Below the pieces are notes generated by a model. The model was not told the origin of the DNA, ran no database searches, and worked only from the letters and a program-made list of their open reading frames with translations. A DNA stretch of 64,000 nucleotides from positions 17,094,171 to 17,158,170 of the forward strand of contig CM119263.1 of assembly GCA_051294375.1 (NCBI GenBank), read 5' to 3'. This document shows positions 38,611 to 49,419 of the stretch, one piece after another. The DNA is from Paraspadella gotoi (lineage: Eukaryota; Chaetognatha). The translations under genes and the position numbers were made by a program. Numbering within the stretch: the stretch's first letter is position 1; the number at the start of each line of letters is the position of its first letter.

Positions 38611-39365
38611 AGGAGGAAAGAGCAAACGCTGTTCATTTGTCCTACTCGTCGTTCTTTTCTTTGGCGCGAGGCGTCAGTAGTTATCTTCTTTCGTTGAAGG
38701 AACAACAAAGGACTCTCATTTAGTTTTTAGAATTGGACGGTTGTTACACTTTAAATTTTTAATTTTTTACATACTCAAATTTAATGAAGATTAGAGCAAA
38801 ATAATTGTACATTGTTTACAATGACAATTTACGATTTTATCGAACATGGATGGCCCAAGTGAATTGATAAGACAAAAACTTGTCAACTGTTCAGTTTATT
38901 CACTTAACTACTTTAAAATACATCTAAAAAATTTTAATTTCATTGAATTTACAGTTTTATATGCAGACTTTTCTTGATGTTTCTTTTTTTAATTTCGATT
39001 CGCTTTTTTTTTCCCCATTATTTTTCCTTTTTTTTCGTGTCTCTCCAACTCACACTTTTCGCTTTTTCCCCCCGCGGTTGTCCCGTCGGTAAAGAATGAA
39101 AACGGACCTTGAAACATTAATGAGTGTGACCCTGTCAGCTCCCAGGGTTCACGCCCCCCTTGGCCCCTCCTCTCGCCGGAGGATGTGCGATGAGGGCCTG
39201 GAAGCGCGGGAGGGGGAGGCTGGGGCGGGGGGTGAAATGAGGAGCGTCGTCAGAGGGTCTGCGTGTGTCTGCGCTTCCCTCCCTTTTCTCTGTTTCTCTC
39301 CGGCGGGAACACCGATGTACGAACCATAAATTAAGAGTTTCGTTTCCTCCCAGTCATCCCATGGT

Positions 39366-39720
39366 GAAAAACGCTCCTCTCGATCGAGATAGATAGGGAG
39401 AGGAAAGAAAAGAAAGGGATCGAGAAAGGAATAAGGAAAAACGCTCCTCTCGATCGAGATAGATAGGGAGAGGAAAGAAAAGAAAGGGATCGAGAAAGGA
39501 ATAAGGAAAAACGCTCCTCTCGATCGAGATAGATAGGGAGAGGAAAGAAAAGAAAGGGATCGAGAAAGGAATAAGGAAAAACGCTCCTCTCGATCGAGAT
39601 AGATAGGGAGAGGAAAGAAAAGAAAGGGATCGAGAAAGGAATAAGGAAAAACGCTCCTCTCGATCGAGATAGATAGGGAGAGGAAAGAAAAGAAAGGGAT
39701 CGAGAAAGGAATAAGGAAAA
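39366..39720. repeat. 70-bp minisatellite, five identical units
   Basis: ACGCTCCTCTCGATCGAGAT starts at 39371, 39441, 39511, 39581 and 39651, exactly 70 bases apart, with no visible difference between units. Each unit contains CTCGATCGAG, a 10-bp palindrome, followed by a purine-rich half. The matching region in copy A has the same motif order but many indels. Confidence 0.95.
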
Positions 39721-40208
39721 AGTGTCGGAGGGAGAATGACAGTGAAAAAAATATTCTTGACTTTCTTTTTTTTTTTTGTTTCTTTCAAATGGAACCTTGC
39801 CGGTTTTTCGCTTTGTTTCTTTTAAATGGCGCCCTTTTTTGCTTCTTTTCTGTGGATCTTTAATTCGAAGGAAACACTTCCCCCGTTTCCCTCTCGTTTC
39901 TCACTTTTTTCTTTCCCCTTTTTTTTAAATATTGTAAATTCCTCTCCCTTTTTTCTCCTAATTTCTTTTAGTTGGAACTCTTCTCCCTTTTCTCTCCGCG
40001 CTGTTATCTCACAGTTTCACAAATGAGTGACACGGGAAAGCCGATCCCAGAACGGGCTGAGAAAAAAAAATGTGGGGGAGCTGTTTCCTGGAAAGGCTCT
40101 CCGTTTCGCTCGCTGGTTTTCTATCCAATTCCTCTCTGTCTCTCTCTCTCTTTCTCTTTTACGCTATTGTTGCTCAGGATTAAATATGCCTATCACTCTC
40201 TCTCTCTC

Positions 40209-40218
40209 NNNNNNNNNN
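40209..40218. other. Assembly gap, 10 N
   Basis: Ten N inside a CT array. Confidence 1.
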
Positions 40219-40330
40219 TCTCCTCTTCATCGCCTTCCTCCGTCTTTTCCTCTCTCTCCCTCTCCCTCCTTCTCTCCTGCTATTAAAAACGGGCTCAGCG
40301 ATATATCCATTTTGCGATGAGAAAGATAAA

Positions 40331-40502
40331 CCCAGAAAAAAACTGTTTTTAACCAATAGAACATTGTGGCCTTTGGCGGTATTAACATTATTATTTATTT
40401 ATTTTTTACATCCATTACAAAGTTCTCATTTCTAAGGTTATAAAACGTTAATAAAATACATAAATAATTCAACAGAATCATTTTAAAATAAAAAACATAC
40501 AT
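40331..40502. other. AT-rich flank of the hAT-like MITE
   Basis: Nothing else recognised. Confidence 0.4.
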
Positions 40503-41046
40503 ATGTCCATTAAGGCGGGCCAAAATTGATCACTTTTTATCATTAAGAGTTCTGTAATATAAAATTCATTTGTCCATCATATACTTAATCAATATTTTTA
40601 TCCCTTTTTTAACTAGTGAAGCACAGTATAACAATAAAGCACTTAAATATTTATCAATGATAGGCGATGAAAAAATTTTTTGGTAAAAAAATTATTTTTT
40701 AAGAACGGATTCAGAATAAGTGGGTCAAATAATAGAAAAACTCGTCGTCCCAAAATTTTTAGAGTTTTTGCTAATTTTAAGCAATAAAACAAAAGAATTT
40801 GGAAATCTAGTAGTCATATTTTTTATTTATTTTTTCAATCTCTCCCCGAATCTGTTTTTAAAAATTTTGATTTTGAAAAAAAAAATTCATGATTTATAGT
40901 AATACGATAAACTTTAAATGCTTCTATGTTATTAACTATATAAAAAATCCTAATTTTTTTTTAGTTTCGTCATCCCACAGGGATGCTCTAACGTTATTTA
41001 TATTACAGAACTCTTAGTTTTTACTTTGTTCCGCCTTAATGTCCAT
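40503..41046. mobile_element. hAT-like MITE with 8-bp target duplication
   Basis: The element spans 40511-41038 (528 bp) and is flanked by ATGTCCAT on both sides (40503-40510 and 41039-41046). Eight bases is the hAT target-duplication length, and the site fits the hAT preference nTnnnnAn. Terminal inverted repeats start TAAGGCGG at both ends and resume as AAGAGTTCTGTAATATAAA after a small length difference, about 50 bp in all. The interior is AT-rich without a transposase frame, so it is non-autonomous. Confidence 0.78.
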
Positions 41047-41523
41047 CTAACATCTGGGTTTTGCTCGATTTTCCGTAATCCCAATCAAAATGGCTTTAAT
41101 TCCTTTTCATTTCAACTCGAAGTGAAAATCAGGAAGAATAAATAAAAAAAGGAAAAAAAGTCAGAATTAATTCATTAATACGTTATAATGCGTTATAACT
41201 GAATAAATTAATATGATTGCGAAGAAATAAATGAATTCATGATTTTGTAACATCCAAGTCATTAATCGAAGTAATCTCGAAAACGGCCATCAAATCTCGG
41301 TGGACGTATTTTTTACCTCAACAGATTCTTAACTTAAGAAATAAGTTAAGTAATAAGTTACTTTCCTCCCGAAAAGAAATTCGGTATATTATGAAATGTT
41401 AACTCGAACTACGAAATTTAAACATGGATCACGTGACCCAAGTCTCGCAGTATTACCAAATCTATCAACGTGAAAGATAATGGGGCCCACAACGTGAAAG
41501 TCATCGAAAACGAAAAGAGCCGA
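41047..41523. other. AT-rich spacer with an E-box
   Basis: Contains ATCACGTGAC at 41428-41437. A short ACGTTATAATGCGTTATAAC direct repeat lies near 41180-41200. No gene. Confidence 0.4.
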
Positions 41524-41930
41524 AGAGGGGAGGCGAGAGGCGAGAGGCGAGAGGCGAGATGTGAGAGGCGAGAGGCAGAGGCGAAGAGGCAAAGCGAGAG
41601 CGGGAGGCGAGAGGGAGAGGCGAGAGGCGAGAGGCGAGAGGCGAGAGGCGGAGGCGAGAGGGAGGCGAGGCGAGAGGCGAGAGGCGAGAGGCGAGAGGCG
41701 GAGGCAGCAGGCGAGAGGCGGAGGCGAGAGGGCGAGAGCGAGAGGCGAGAGGGCGAGAGCGAGAGGCGAGAGGCGGACAAGAGGCGAGAGGCGAGAGGCG
41801 GAGGCAATAGGCGGAGCGAGAGGCGAGAGGCGAGAGGCGAGAGGCAGGAGGCGGGAGGAGAGGCGAGAGGCGAGAGCGAGAGCGAGAGGAGAGCAACAGG
41901 CGGGAGGCGAGAGGCGAGAGGCGCGGCCAA
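41524..41930. repeat. (GAGGCGA)n heptamer minisatellite
   Basis: About 400 bases built of GAGGCGA with GGAGGC, GAGCGA and CAGAGG variants. Period 7 is not a multiple of 3 and the plus strand lacks T, so long open frames appear on both strands (184 and 194 aa). They are repeat artefacts. Confidence 0.92.
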
Positions 41931-42512
41931 AATAAAATACGTTCGAATATTGATGCAGAGGGCCGAAGATCATCTCGTAGGAGGAAGAGCCAAAGGGGAG
42001 ACGGAACGGGCGAACCGGAAATAATATCCGGTATTACTTAACCTCTTAACCGTCTTTTGTTTCCCCTCCGCCCTCTCTTCTTCTCTGAAAGAGGGACTTG
42101 GATTAATTATGTAAACAATGGGTGAGGAACTCCTTTCTCTTCTTCCCTCTAAGAATCCAATTATTTCGTTGACTTTACAGAGTCTCTCTTTGCTCTTTCG
42201 CGGTTTTTTTTACTTTTTTGTGGGCTAGGAGGGGGGGAAGGCTTTTAAACGATATAGTATTTGATGAAATAAGGTGTCAAATATATATTTCTAAGATAAA
42301 TTTTGAAACTGACAAATTAGAAAAAGAAGCGTTTAAAGTCTTTTAAATCATACTATATTTATTTTTGACTCGGTGAACGCCGTCTTCTTAGGCCACATGC
42401 AAAAGAGTGATAGATACTCCCTGCACCGACCTCGGCATTTTCTTTCCGCAGGTTTTAACTGATTCGCTTAAGAATACATGAGCTTGTGTGAGTGGTTAAG
42501 GGAAAGATTGAG

Positions 42513-42516
<4 letters not shown>
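41931..42516. other. Unique spacer
   Basis: No feature recognised. Confidence 0.4.
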
Positions 42517-42571
<55 letters not shown>

Positions 42572-42590
42572 GAGAGAGAGAGAGAGAGAA
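42517..42590. repeat. (GA)n microsatellite
   Basis: Pure GA for about 44 bases, then AAGA breaks. Confidence 0.94.
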
Positions 42591-43070
42591 AAAAAAATAT
42601 AGAGAAGACAAAAATCCAGGTGGTATCAATGACAAAGGTATCAGGAACTTGAAAAGTATTATAACTTTTTTTTAATTCTGTTCAACTTTAAAAGAAGCTG
42701 ATCCCTATCTATAGCCAACACCGAATTGGATCTTCTTTTTCGGAGATAAATAGACTTTTTTCCCTGTGTTTCAATTAATCCTGGTTAATTTCCTTTCCTT
42801 TCAAGATTCCAGTTTAACTTTTTTTATTTCTCCCAAAAAATCTTTCTAGTCTCCAATATATTTTTACTCGTTCAGGAGTTATACATAAAATTAAACTATT
42901 AACGAACGAATCCGTTTAACCACGAAATCTCCAAATTTCCTGTATTCTAATTTCCACACCCCCCTTTTTTTTCAATACTTGTCCGAGATAATTTTGAGAA
43001 ATGAGATTTTCGAGCTCAACTTCCTCTTTATTTCCTCTCATTCTCTATAGTCCCTTAACCCCCTTATCGC

Positions 43071-43075
<5 letters not shown>
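42591..43075. other. AT-rich spacer
   Basis: No feature recognised. Confidence 0.4.

Positions 43076-43137
<62 letters not shown>
43076..43137. repeat. (GA)n microsatellite
   Basis: GA with one GGAGA break. Confidence 0.94.
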
Positions 43138-43139
<2 letters not shown>

Positions 43140-43194
43140 ATGAAGGCGCCTAATAAAAATTAATTAAAACATCGTCTTCACTGTCGAGACTGAA

Positions 43195-43600
43195 AAGGGC
43201 AAATCGCTGTTAAAGGAGGGAAATATCGCCGCCCGTATCTCTCCGACTTCCGGCTTGCGGCTTGCGGCTTGCGGCGGCGGCGGCGGCGGCTGCCGCCTGG
43301 AGAATTCCGCTACAAATTCTCGTCAACTTGGAGGATTTTTAAAATTTCCTCCGCCCTCGTTACTGTTCCCCTCGGTTTCTTTATTTTCTCCGAGGATGAA
43401 ACGAGGAGGGACGCATTCACCCCCTTCCAGCCTTTTCACCTCTCCCCTTCCACCCCCGCGGCAGAAACCCCCTCTCGGGCAAAGCTCTCTCGGCTCCAAC
43501 CCCACGCCCGGGGAACACACGGCGGAAAACCCCTCCCAATCCCATCGGGATTTTCCGGGCAAAGACCAGCCGCTCCCCGCGCGATTAGCGAAGGGGAAAA
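43195..43600. promoter_or_regulatory. CpG-rich promoter-like block with Rel/kB site
   Basis: ETS-type CGACTTCCGGC near 43248 is followed by three CTTGCGG repeats and a CGG run (43253-43290). GGGATTTTCC at 43547-43556 is a perfect kB/Dorsal-type site inside a C/G-rich stretch. The overlapping open frames on both strands are composition-driven. No exon is recognised. Confidence 0.35.
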
Positions 43601-44430
43601 CGAAAAGAGAAAAAGGAGAGAGATTCCGAAGTTGAATTTTTTTTTTTTTTTTTTTTTTTGGTTTCGGTGAACTTTTTTATACTATGTGAAAATAGCCGTA
43701 AAGATTGAAATAGGGTCAATCTCAAGAGAGGAAAGACATTTCTGCCATTATTTTCATTCTTTCTTCTTTTTTTCATTTTTAAATTCATCTTTGCCATTTA
43801 ATTATTTATCTAAGCTTGATTTTTTTTTATTTTTAAAATTAAAAAAGTAAAAGACTAAATTAAATTCAAAGTTGATTTTTGTTTTGTTTTGTTTACTTAT
43901 CGAGGTCATCAAAGCCTCGATCCGTTTGATTCGGCGATACAAGAGATTTTGTCGTTGTTGTTGTAGCCGTCGATCAGTTTTTGATCTGATTTTCAGACTT
44001 TGAAATCAGATCGAAAACGCGGGTAAAAACTGCGGACATTCAACTCTATGCTGGCGCAAACAACGTTTGCGGCATCACGACTGCAGCAACTTTCTCCTCT
44101 CTCTCCCTCGTAATCCACTTACATATTTTTTTTCTCGTGGAATTGAGTTGATTTAACGACTTTGAGGACGATGACTATGACGACGAAGACGACGACGAAT
44201 ATCTTTGGAAATTTCACATTTGAGAAATGTGCAAAGAATTTTCAATCCGATCCGAAGTTGGAAGTAAGAGAAGCGTCGTTTCCATGAAGCATCGAAGAAA
44301 TCGCCACCTAATCTGAATTTCCTTCTGGCGAGATTCGTTTCTTGGCAACGCGAGGAGAAACGAAATATAGAAAAGAAAGACGGAATTGAATGTAAATTGT
44401 GGATGCGATGTTTCGCAGATGATCAAACCG
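43601..44430. other. Unique spacer
   Basis: A T23 run lies at about 43638-43660. CGTTG/CGACGAC clusters occur near 43950 and 44180. No gene. Confidence 0.4.
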
Positions 44431-44512
44431 CGAGAGAGAGAGAGAGAGAGAGGAGAGAGACGAGAGAGAAGAGACTGAGAGATGGATGAGAGAGTATGAG
44501 AGAGAGAGAGAG
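44431..44512. repeat. Impure (GA)n microsatellite
   Basis: GA with CGAGA, CTGAGAG and TATGAG breaks. Confidence 0.88.
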
Positions 44513-45793
44513 AAACCTGATTGCGACCTTCATTTTTTGGATTTTTTTTACCTTCATTTTTTGATCATTTTTTCTTTCTTCGATATTTCTTTTTCAATTT
44601 TGATGAATACTTTTTCTGTTAAAACTTTCTTTATTTCTTGTCATTTATTTTTGTTTCTCATTTTCTCATTTTTTAAAATTATCCTTCTTTCCTTTTTTCT
44701 TTCTTCCCATCTTTTCTTTGTATCAATTCATCCTTTGTTTAACTCTTCGCCGTGGTCATTCATCATTTCCGACGCCATCCAATATTCAGAAATGACTCAG
44801 ATTTTCTGGCGGGAAATCGTCGCTGATCAGAAGGATCGATTAATCAAAGGATCGAATAATCAAAGGATCCATCCTCGCCTTTTATTTTTTTTCTTTTCTT
44901 ATATTTTTTATTTCATATTTTCTTTTCTTCGATTTCTCTTCTGTTCCCCCTAGTGACTTAACTTTTGTGGGAGGTATAGAAAAAAGTCAAGTTTTCTGTT
45001 TAGTGTGAATAAGTGAAATATGCTCTTGTAGTGACGACAAAGTCGACGACGGTGACTTTACCATTCATTGGTGAATCTCACCACTCAACCATTTAGTGGA
45101 GGAAAGTTCCTCACCCACTGTTGAGCGTTACCAACGTTAATTCTGTTATTTTTACTATTGTTATATTTTCCTTTGTTATGATTTTCACTTTTTCTGTTTA
45201 CCATGGTTTTTTAACGATTACATGTAAATATTTGATCGCGAAAACATCTTTTTATTTTTGCCCCCCAAAAAATCATTTGAGTGTCGCCACACTCTTTTGA
45301 TTTCTTTTCATATAGTTTTTTTTTAAAAATGCGTACATAGTGATTTTTAAAAAAAATAATTTTTCTTTTAAATTATTACCTTTTAGGAGTTTTACGCTTC
45401 ATTTATTTTGATTGTTTAATGTTTTAATACAAAATGTTCTCCTTAAAAAAATATTTAGGAGGGTTTTCAATTATTTCCAACTCGAACTCCAACTCTTCTT
45501 TCCTTTCGTGCCCTTTTGTAATTGCGTAACGTACATAGTAAATATCATATACTAAAACTAAAAAACTTATCGTTCACTAACGTAATTCATTCTGAATTTT
45601 AAACTTTCTCTCTGACTCTCGTCTCAGGTGTTTGTTTGCCCTTTTTTTTTCTTTTTTTTTCTCAGGTTAATTGTTCCTTCCATCTTTTTTCCTCCTTTTT
45701 TCTTACCTCCATATTTCCTCCTCCAAAATCCCAGATTTAAAAATCTCTCAATCTTTTTCCTGGAGGCCATCGTTTCCGTCCTAATCGTCCGCA
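44513..45793. other. T-rich spacer with a small hairpin
   Basis: Pyrimidine-rich with Phe/Ser frames caused by composition. A perfect stem-loop lies at 45270-45303: AAATCA/TGATTT, a TTT/TTT internal loop, GAGTGT/ACACTC and a CGCC loop. Confidence 0.45.
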
Positions 45794-45842
45794 AAGAGAG
45801 AGAGGAGAGAGAGATGAGAGAGAGTGAGAGAGAGAGAGATAG
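45794..45842. repeat. Impure (GA)n microsatellite
   Basis: GA with ATGAG and TGAG breaks. Confidence 0.88.
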
Positions 45843-45902
45843 AGAAAAACAAACAAAGAACGAAGATCCTCGCAAACAGAGCTAAAACGAGATATATGAA
45901 AA

Positions 45903-46160
45903 AAAAGATAGAAAGAAAAAAAGAAAGAAAGAGAAAAGAAAGAAAGATAAGAAAGAAAGAAAATAAAAATAAATAAATAAATAAATAATAATAAATAAAT
46001 AAAATAAATAAATAACATAAATAAATAAATAAATGAGAAAGAAAGTAAGAGAAAGAAAGAAAGAAAGAAGATAAAGAGAAGAGAAAGAAAGAAAGACTTA
46101 AGAAAGAAAGAAAAGTAGAAAGAAAGAAAGAAAGATAGAAAGAAAGAAAAAAAGAAAAAT
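45903..46160. repeat. Compound (GAAA)n-(AATA)n-(GAAA)n array
   Basis: GAAA tetramers, then AATA/AAATA units at about 45960-46034, then GAAA again. Confidence 0.92.
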
Positions 46161-46700
46161 GTTAAAAAAGAAAAGAGAATAAAAGAAAAAAGAAAAGTAA
46201 GCAGACGAATAAAAAAAACGAGGAACTTGGACGCTTAATATCTTTTTCCTCCGAGATCCCTAAAACTGAAGAGGAAAAGGTAAAGAAAGCCTCGTCTTGG
46301 GACGACGAGAGGAGCCGAAGACGTTTATTTCTGTGGAGCAGAGGAGACATTTATCAAGCCGTTCCAGCCGGAGCGATGACGAAAGGAAGGCGTCGTTCGC
46401 CGCGAGACAGAAGGCTTGTCAACTGGAGCAGGACGACGCGTGCGTCCCCTAGGCAACCGGAGCGAAGAGATTCCGGCATTCCTCCGTATCTGGAGCATTG
46501 ACAATTTCGTTCTTAACTGGAGCGGAAAGTCGCGGAGGCCGGAGGAAAAAGCAAAGTCTCCTCACCTGAGACGCTTATTGATTCTCGGGATCCGGTGGCT
46601 TCCGGTGGGTCGACCTCCCGGGAGGAGTTATTGCCAATTTCCGAGAAAAATGGAGGCACGAAAAGAAAAGAATCGGTGAAACAATATCGCGCTCTGCCTT
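46161..46700. other. CpG-containing unique DNA
   Basis: A GGAGC motif preceded by CTG or CCG recurs six times between 46334 and 46523 at uneven spacing (27-55 bases). The 87-aa frame at 46416-46679 has no recognisable domain. No gene is called. Confidence 0.35.
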
Positions 46701-47540
46701 TGGTTTTTGGCCGCCCAGGTGCAAGTTCCCGGTCCCCCTGCTTTCGGCAATTTCTTTGAGTTGCCGTCTTTACTTCGCTTTTATTTTAACGTTAACACGA
46801 AATCTTTAAGTAAATAAAGGTCCAGTTATACAGATCGCTTTTGAAGACAAAAGAGTTATTCCCGTGCCTCCATTTCCTTTGGCAAATATCTTCCTCTATC
46901 TCTTAACATTTTGACATCGGTTTTGCGTTGTCTTTCCCCTCGGGCAATGAACTGACGCAGGTGGCGTTCGAAGGATCAACAGTGAGGAACCAAAGGATCC
47001 AATAAACAAAAGATTGTTAGTTCCTATTGTTGTTACTGTTATTTGTATATTGGCCGGTGAAAGAAATTAATATTATTTTGTAGGTTAACCGCCAGTGTTG
47101 TCTTGTTAACTTTAGGCTTTATAAGTTACAAAATATTGCAAACTGTTTTAACCAAAAAAAAGACCAAGGTAGCAAATATCGACCTTGAACCCAGCACTTT
47201 CCCGCCATTGCGTCTTTTCGGCTATCGGAACCAAGAAGCGGAGGGATGACGGAAAGGAAACGCAGGGATGTTATTGTTTATAGTAGAAATCTACTAAAAA
47301 TTTTGTAGCCATTCTTATCTAAAAATAAATATTATAATAAATAGGGTATAGACTCTTATTAAAATTTTTTTTTCTATCTTAATTTTTTAAAAAATTTATA
47401 AATATTTGTTTGAACAGGTGCTCAATTAAAATTTTTAACCCAACTTACTGAGATAGGCCACCCCTATTTATAGCGTGTCTTTATGAAGCATTGAGGTTGG
47501 TCAGTAGTAATTGCCTCAAACTAAAATGCTACCAGATTGA
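46701..47540. other. AT-rich spacer
   Basis: No feature recognised. Confidence 0.4.
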
Positions 47541-48053
47541 TAACCTAAGCAGGTATCGATTAAAGTCGCACCGCCCAGCAGGCATATTCTGCTCGCGCGG
47601 ACGGTATCAGCCCCCCGCCAAGGATAGCTTGGACGGGGCAGAATAAGGAAATCTCCCCGAAGGGGGGGGAGCAAACGGGGGGTGGGCTGATTGTATCCGC
47701 GGGGGAAAGACCAGACAGAATCCCCGCCGGGAAAAAAAACAATGAATATAGTTGTTATGGAAATCGACGATTCGTTCTCGACGTCGAATCGTCGCTCGGA
47801 GGCACGCCCCCCCCCCTCCCCCTCCCCCCGAACCCTACAGTATTCTCACCCCTCCCCTTTTAAAAATCCCTCCTTCCCCTTTTTGCTTCGGTCGATGGGT
47901 CATTCGTCCACCCATTTTCTGGTTAGAGGCGAGATTATCGACCCGTAAAAGCTTGAGGCTTCGGCGGGGAAGGGCGGCGCCGGTCCACCGCAGCGCTCAG
48001 AGCATCGTGGCCAACGAGGGCGCCCCTTCAGTTGATGGGCGCGAACCGGCGTC
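47541..48053. promoter_or_regulatory. GC-rich block left of a 464-N gap
   Basis: CpG-rich with G- and C-runs. A perfect 10-bp stem (CGACGATTCG at 47765-47774 and CGAATCGTCG at 47785-47794) has a 10-base loop. Sequence near the gap (GGCGGGGAAGGGCGGCGCC) is GC-box-rich. This could be a CpG-island promoter broken by the gap. Confidence 0.3.
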
Positions 48054-48517
48054 NNNNNNNNNNNNNNNNNNNNNNNNNNNNNNNNNNNNNNNNNNNNNNN
48101 NNNNNNNNNNNNNNNNNNNNNNNNNNNNNNNNNNNNNNNNNNNNNNNNNNNNNNNNNNNNNNNNNNNNNNNNNNNNNNNNNNNNNNNNNNNNNNNNNNNN
48201 NNNNNNNNNNNNNNNNNNNNNNNNNNNNNNNNNNNNNNNNNNNNNNNNNNNNNNNNNNNNNNNNNNNNNNNNNNNNNNNNNNNNNNNNNNNNNNNNNNNN
48301 NNNNNNNNNNNNNNNNNNNNNNNNNNNNNNNNNNNNNNNNNNNNNNNNNNNNNNNNNNNNNNNNNNNNNNNNNNNNNNNNNNNNNNNNNNNNNNNNNNNN
48401 NNNNNNNNNNNNNNNNNNNNNNNNNNNNNNNNNNNNNNNNNNNNNNNNNNNNNNNNNNNNNNNNNNNNNNNNNNNNNNNNNNNNNNNNNNNNNNNNNNNN
48501 NNNNNNNNNNNNNNNNN
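48054..48517. other. Assembly gap, 464 N
   Basis: Unknown sequence. Long X-filled frames across it are meaningless. Confidence 1.
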
Positions 48518-48759
48518 CCCCATCTCGGATTCGCGCCCGTCCGCCATTTATTTCGTCTCCGAGTTAACGAACAATTAACTACGAAAGGATCTAATTGGAT
48601 CGCGGTCGTCTTCGGCAAAACTCAACGCGAATCCGTCTATCAAAAAAAAAAATGGCGGACGAGAAGGTTTTTTCGTGAGATATAAAAAGAAAACGGAGGA
48701 GAGAATCCTCTTTTCTTTTCTTCAAAACTTATCTTATATATATATTCGTCTTCTCAACT
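48518..48759. other. Right edge of the CpG block
   Basis: GTCCGCCATTT near 48539 and AAAATGGCGGAC near 48648 are YY1-type sites in opposite orientation about 110 bases apart. No exon recognised. Confidence 0.35.
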
Positions 48760-49089
48760 CTATAAGTCACTTTTCGATCGGTCCGTCGGTCTGTCCAACT
48801 TACGTTAAAAATGAAAATAATTTGCCTATATTTCATTTATCATTTGTTAAGACAGAAAAAACTAAAATCTAAGGGACTGCTAGCGCCGCCTTCAGGAAAT
48901 CCTAAAACTATAAGGAATAAAAGATGGAATTTTGATGCAGTGCATCTCATAAATACACAGGCTAAGAAAGTTAATAAGTTATTGTAGTCATGTATTCATG
49001 TCATGTAAGGTCATGCCATGTCAAGAGAAATAGACTTGATAAGGCAGTCACTTCGGCGCAACACATTTGAATTACTGTTCTTGTTATTT
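48760..49089 (+). repeat. Dispersed repeat family R2, copy 1
   Basis: Starts CTATAAGTCACTTTTCG, followed by a GGTCNGTCNGTCTGTCC run. It contains CATTTGTTAAGAC, CTAAGGGACTGCTA, CGCCGCCTTCAGGAA and CCTAAAACTATAA, then a CATGTCATG cluster, and ends after GGCGCAACAC. The same order and strand recur at 55871-56182. Flanks differ, so the two copies are separate insertions. No open frame or terminal inverted repeats were seen. Confidence 0.78.
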
Positions 49090-49349
49090 CAAGTTCCTTA
49101 CACTCGTAGGTTTCGTCTCTTGTTCCTCTATCACTTCGTCCACTCATTTCGCCATCTCTCAAGTCCTTCTCTTATTTTCGTTTGAACTTTTCCCTCCCGT
49201 TTTCCCTTCCTTTCTTTTTCTTCTTCACCTTCTCTTCCTCTCTTCCTTTAATCCATTCCCTTCCTTCCCTCCCTTCTTTTACCCTTCTGCGATTGAAATG
49301 GATCCTCCTGAGAATGGAAAAACCCACGAGGCGAGAGAGACAAGGCAAG
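49090..49349. other. Pyrimidine-rich spacer
   Basis: T/C-rich with TTCCCTTCCTTCCCTCCC. No gene. Confidence 0.4.
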
Positions 49350-49374
49350 NNNNNNNNNNNNNNNNNNNNNNNNN
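49350..49374. other. Assembly gap, 25 N
   Basis: Twenty-five N. No flanking duplication is obvious here, unlike several other 25-N gaps. Confidence 1.
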
Positions 49375-49419
49375 GAAGCGAGATAGAATGAGAAATCTGA
49401 AGAAAAACTCGATCCTTCA

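Larger units (their letters stand above)
37143..40330. repeat. Head-to-tail duplicated segment 2, copy B
   Basis: Second version of 33701-37142, starting in a short GA run. It carries the clean minisatellite, whereas its CT/GA arrays differ in length from copy A. It ends just before unique AT-rich DNA. Confidence 0.9.

Noticed and set aside
39354-39788. 144-aa minus-strand frame with internal repeats
   Set aside because: It is the translation of the 70-bp minisatellite (five units) and is interrupted in the noisy copy A.
41389-41973. 194-aa and 184-aa frames on opposite strands
   Set aside because: Both are translations of the GAGGCGA heptamer array, stop-free because the plus strand has no T.
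48054-48517. Long frames running through the 464-N gap (and through the gaps at 55059 and 56357)
   Set aside because: N cannot contain a stop in translation; the frames have no sequence support.
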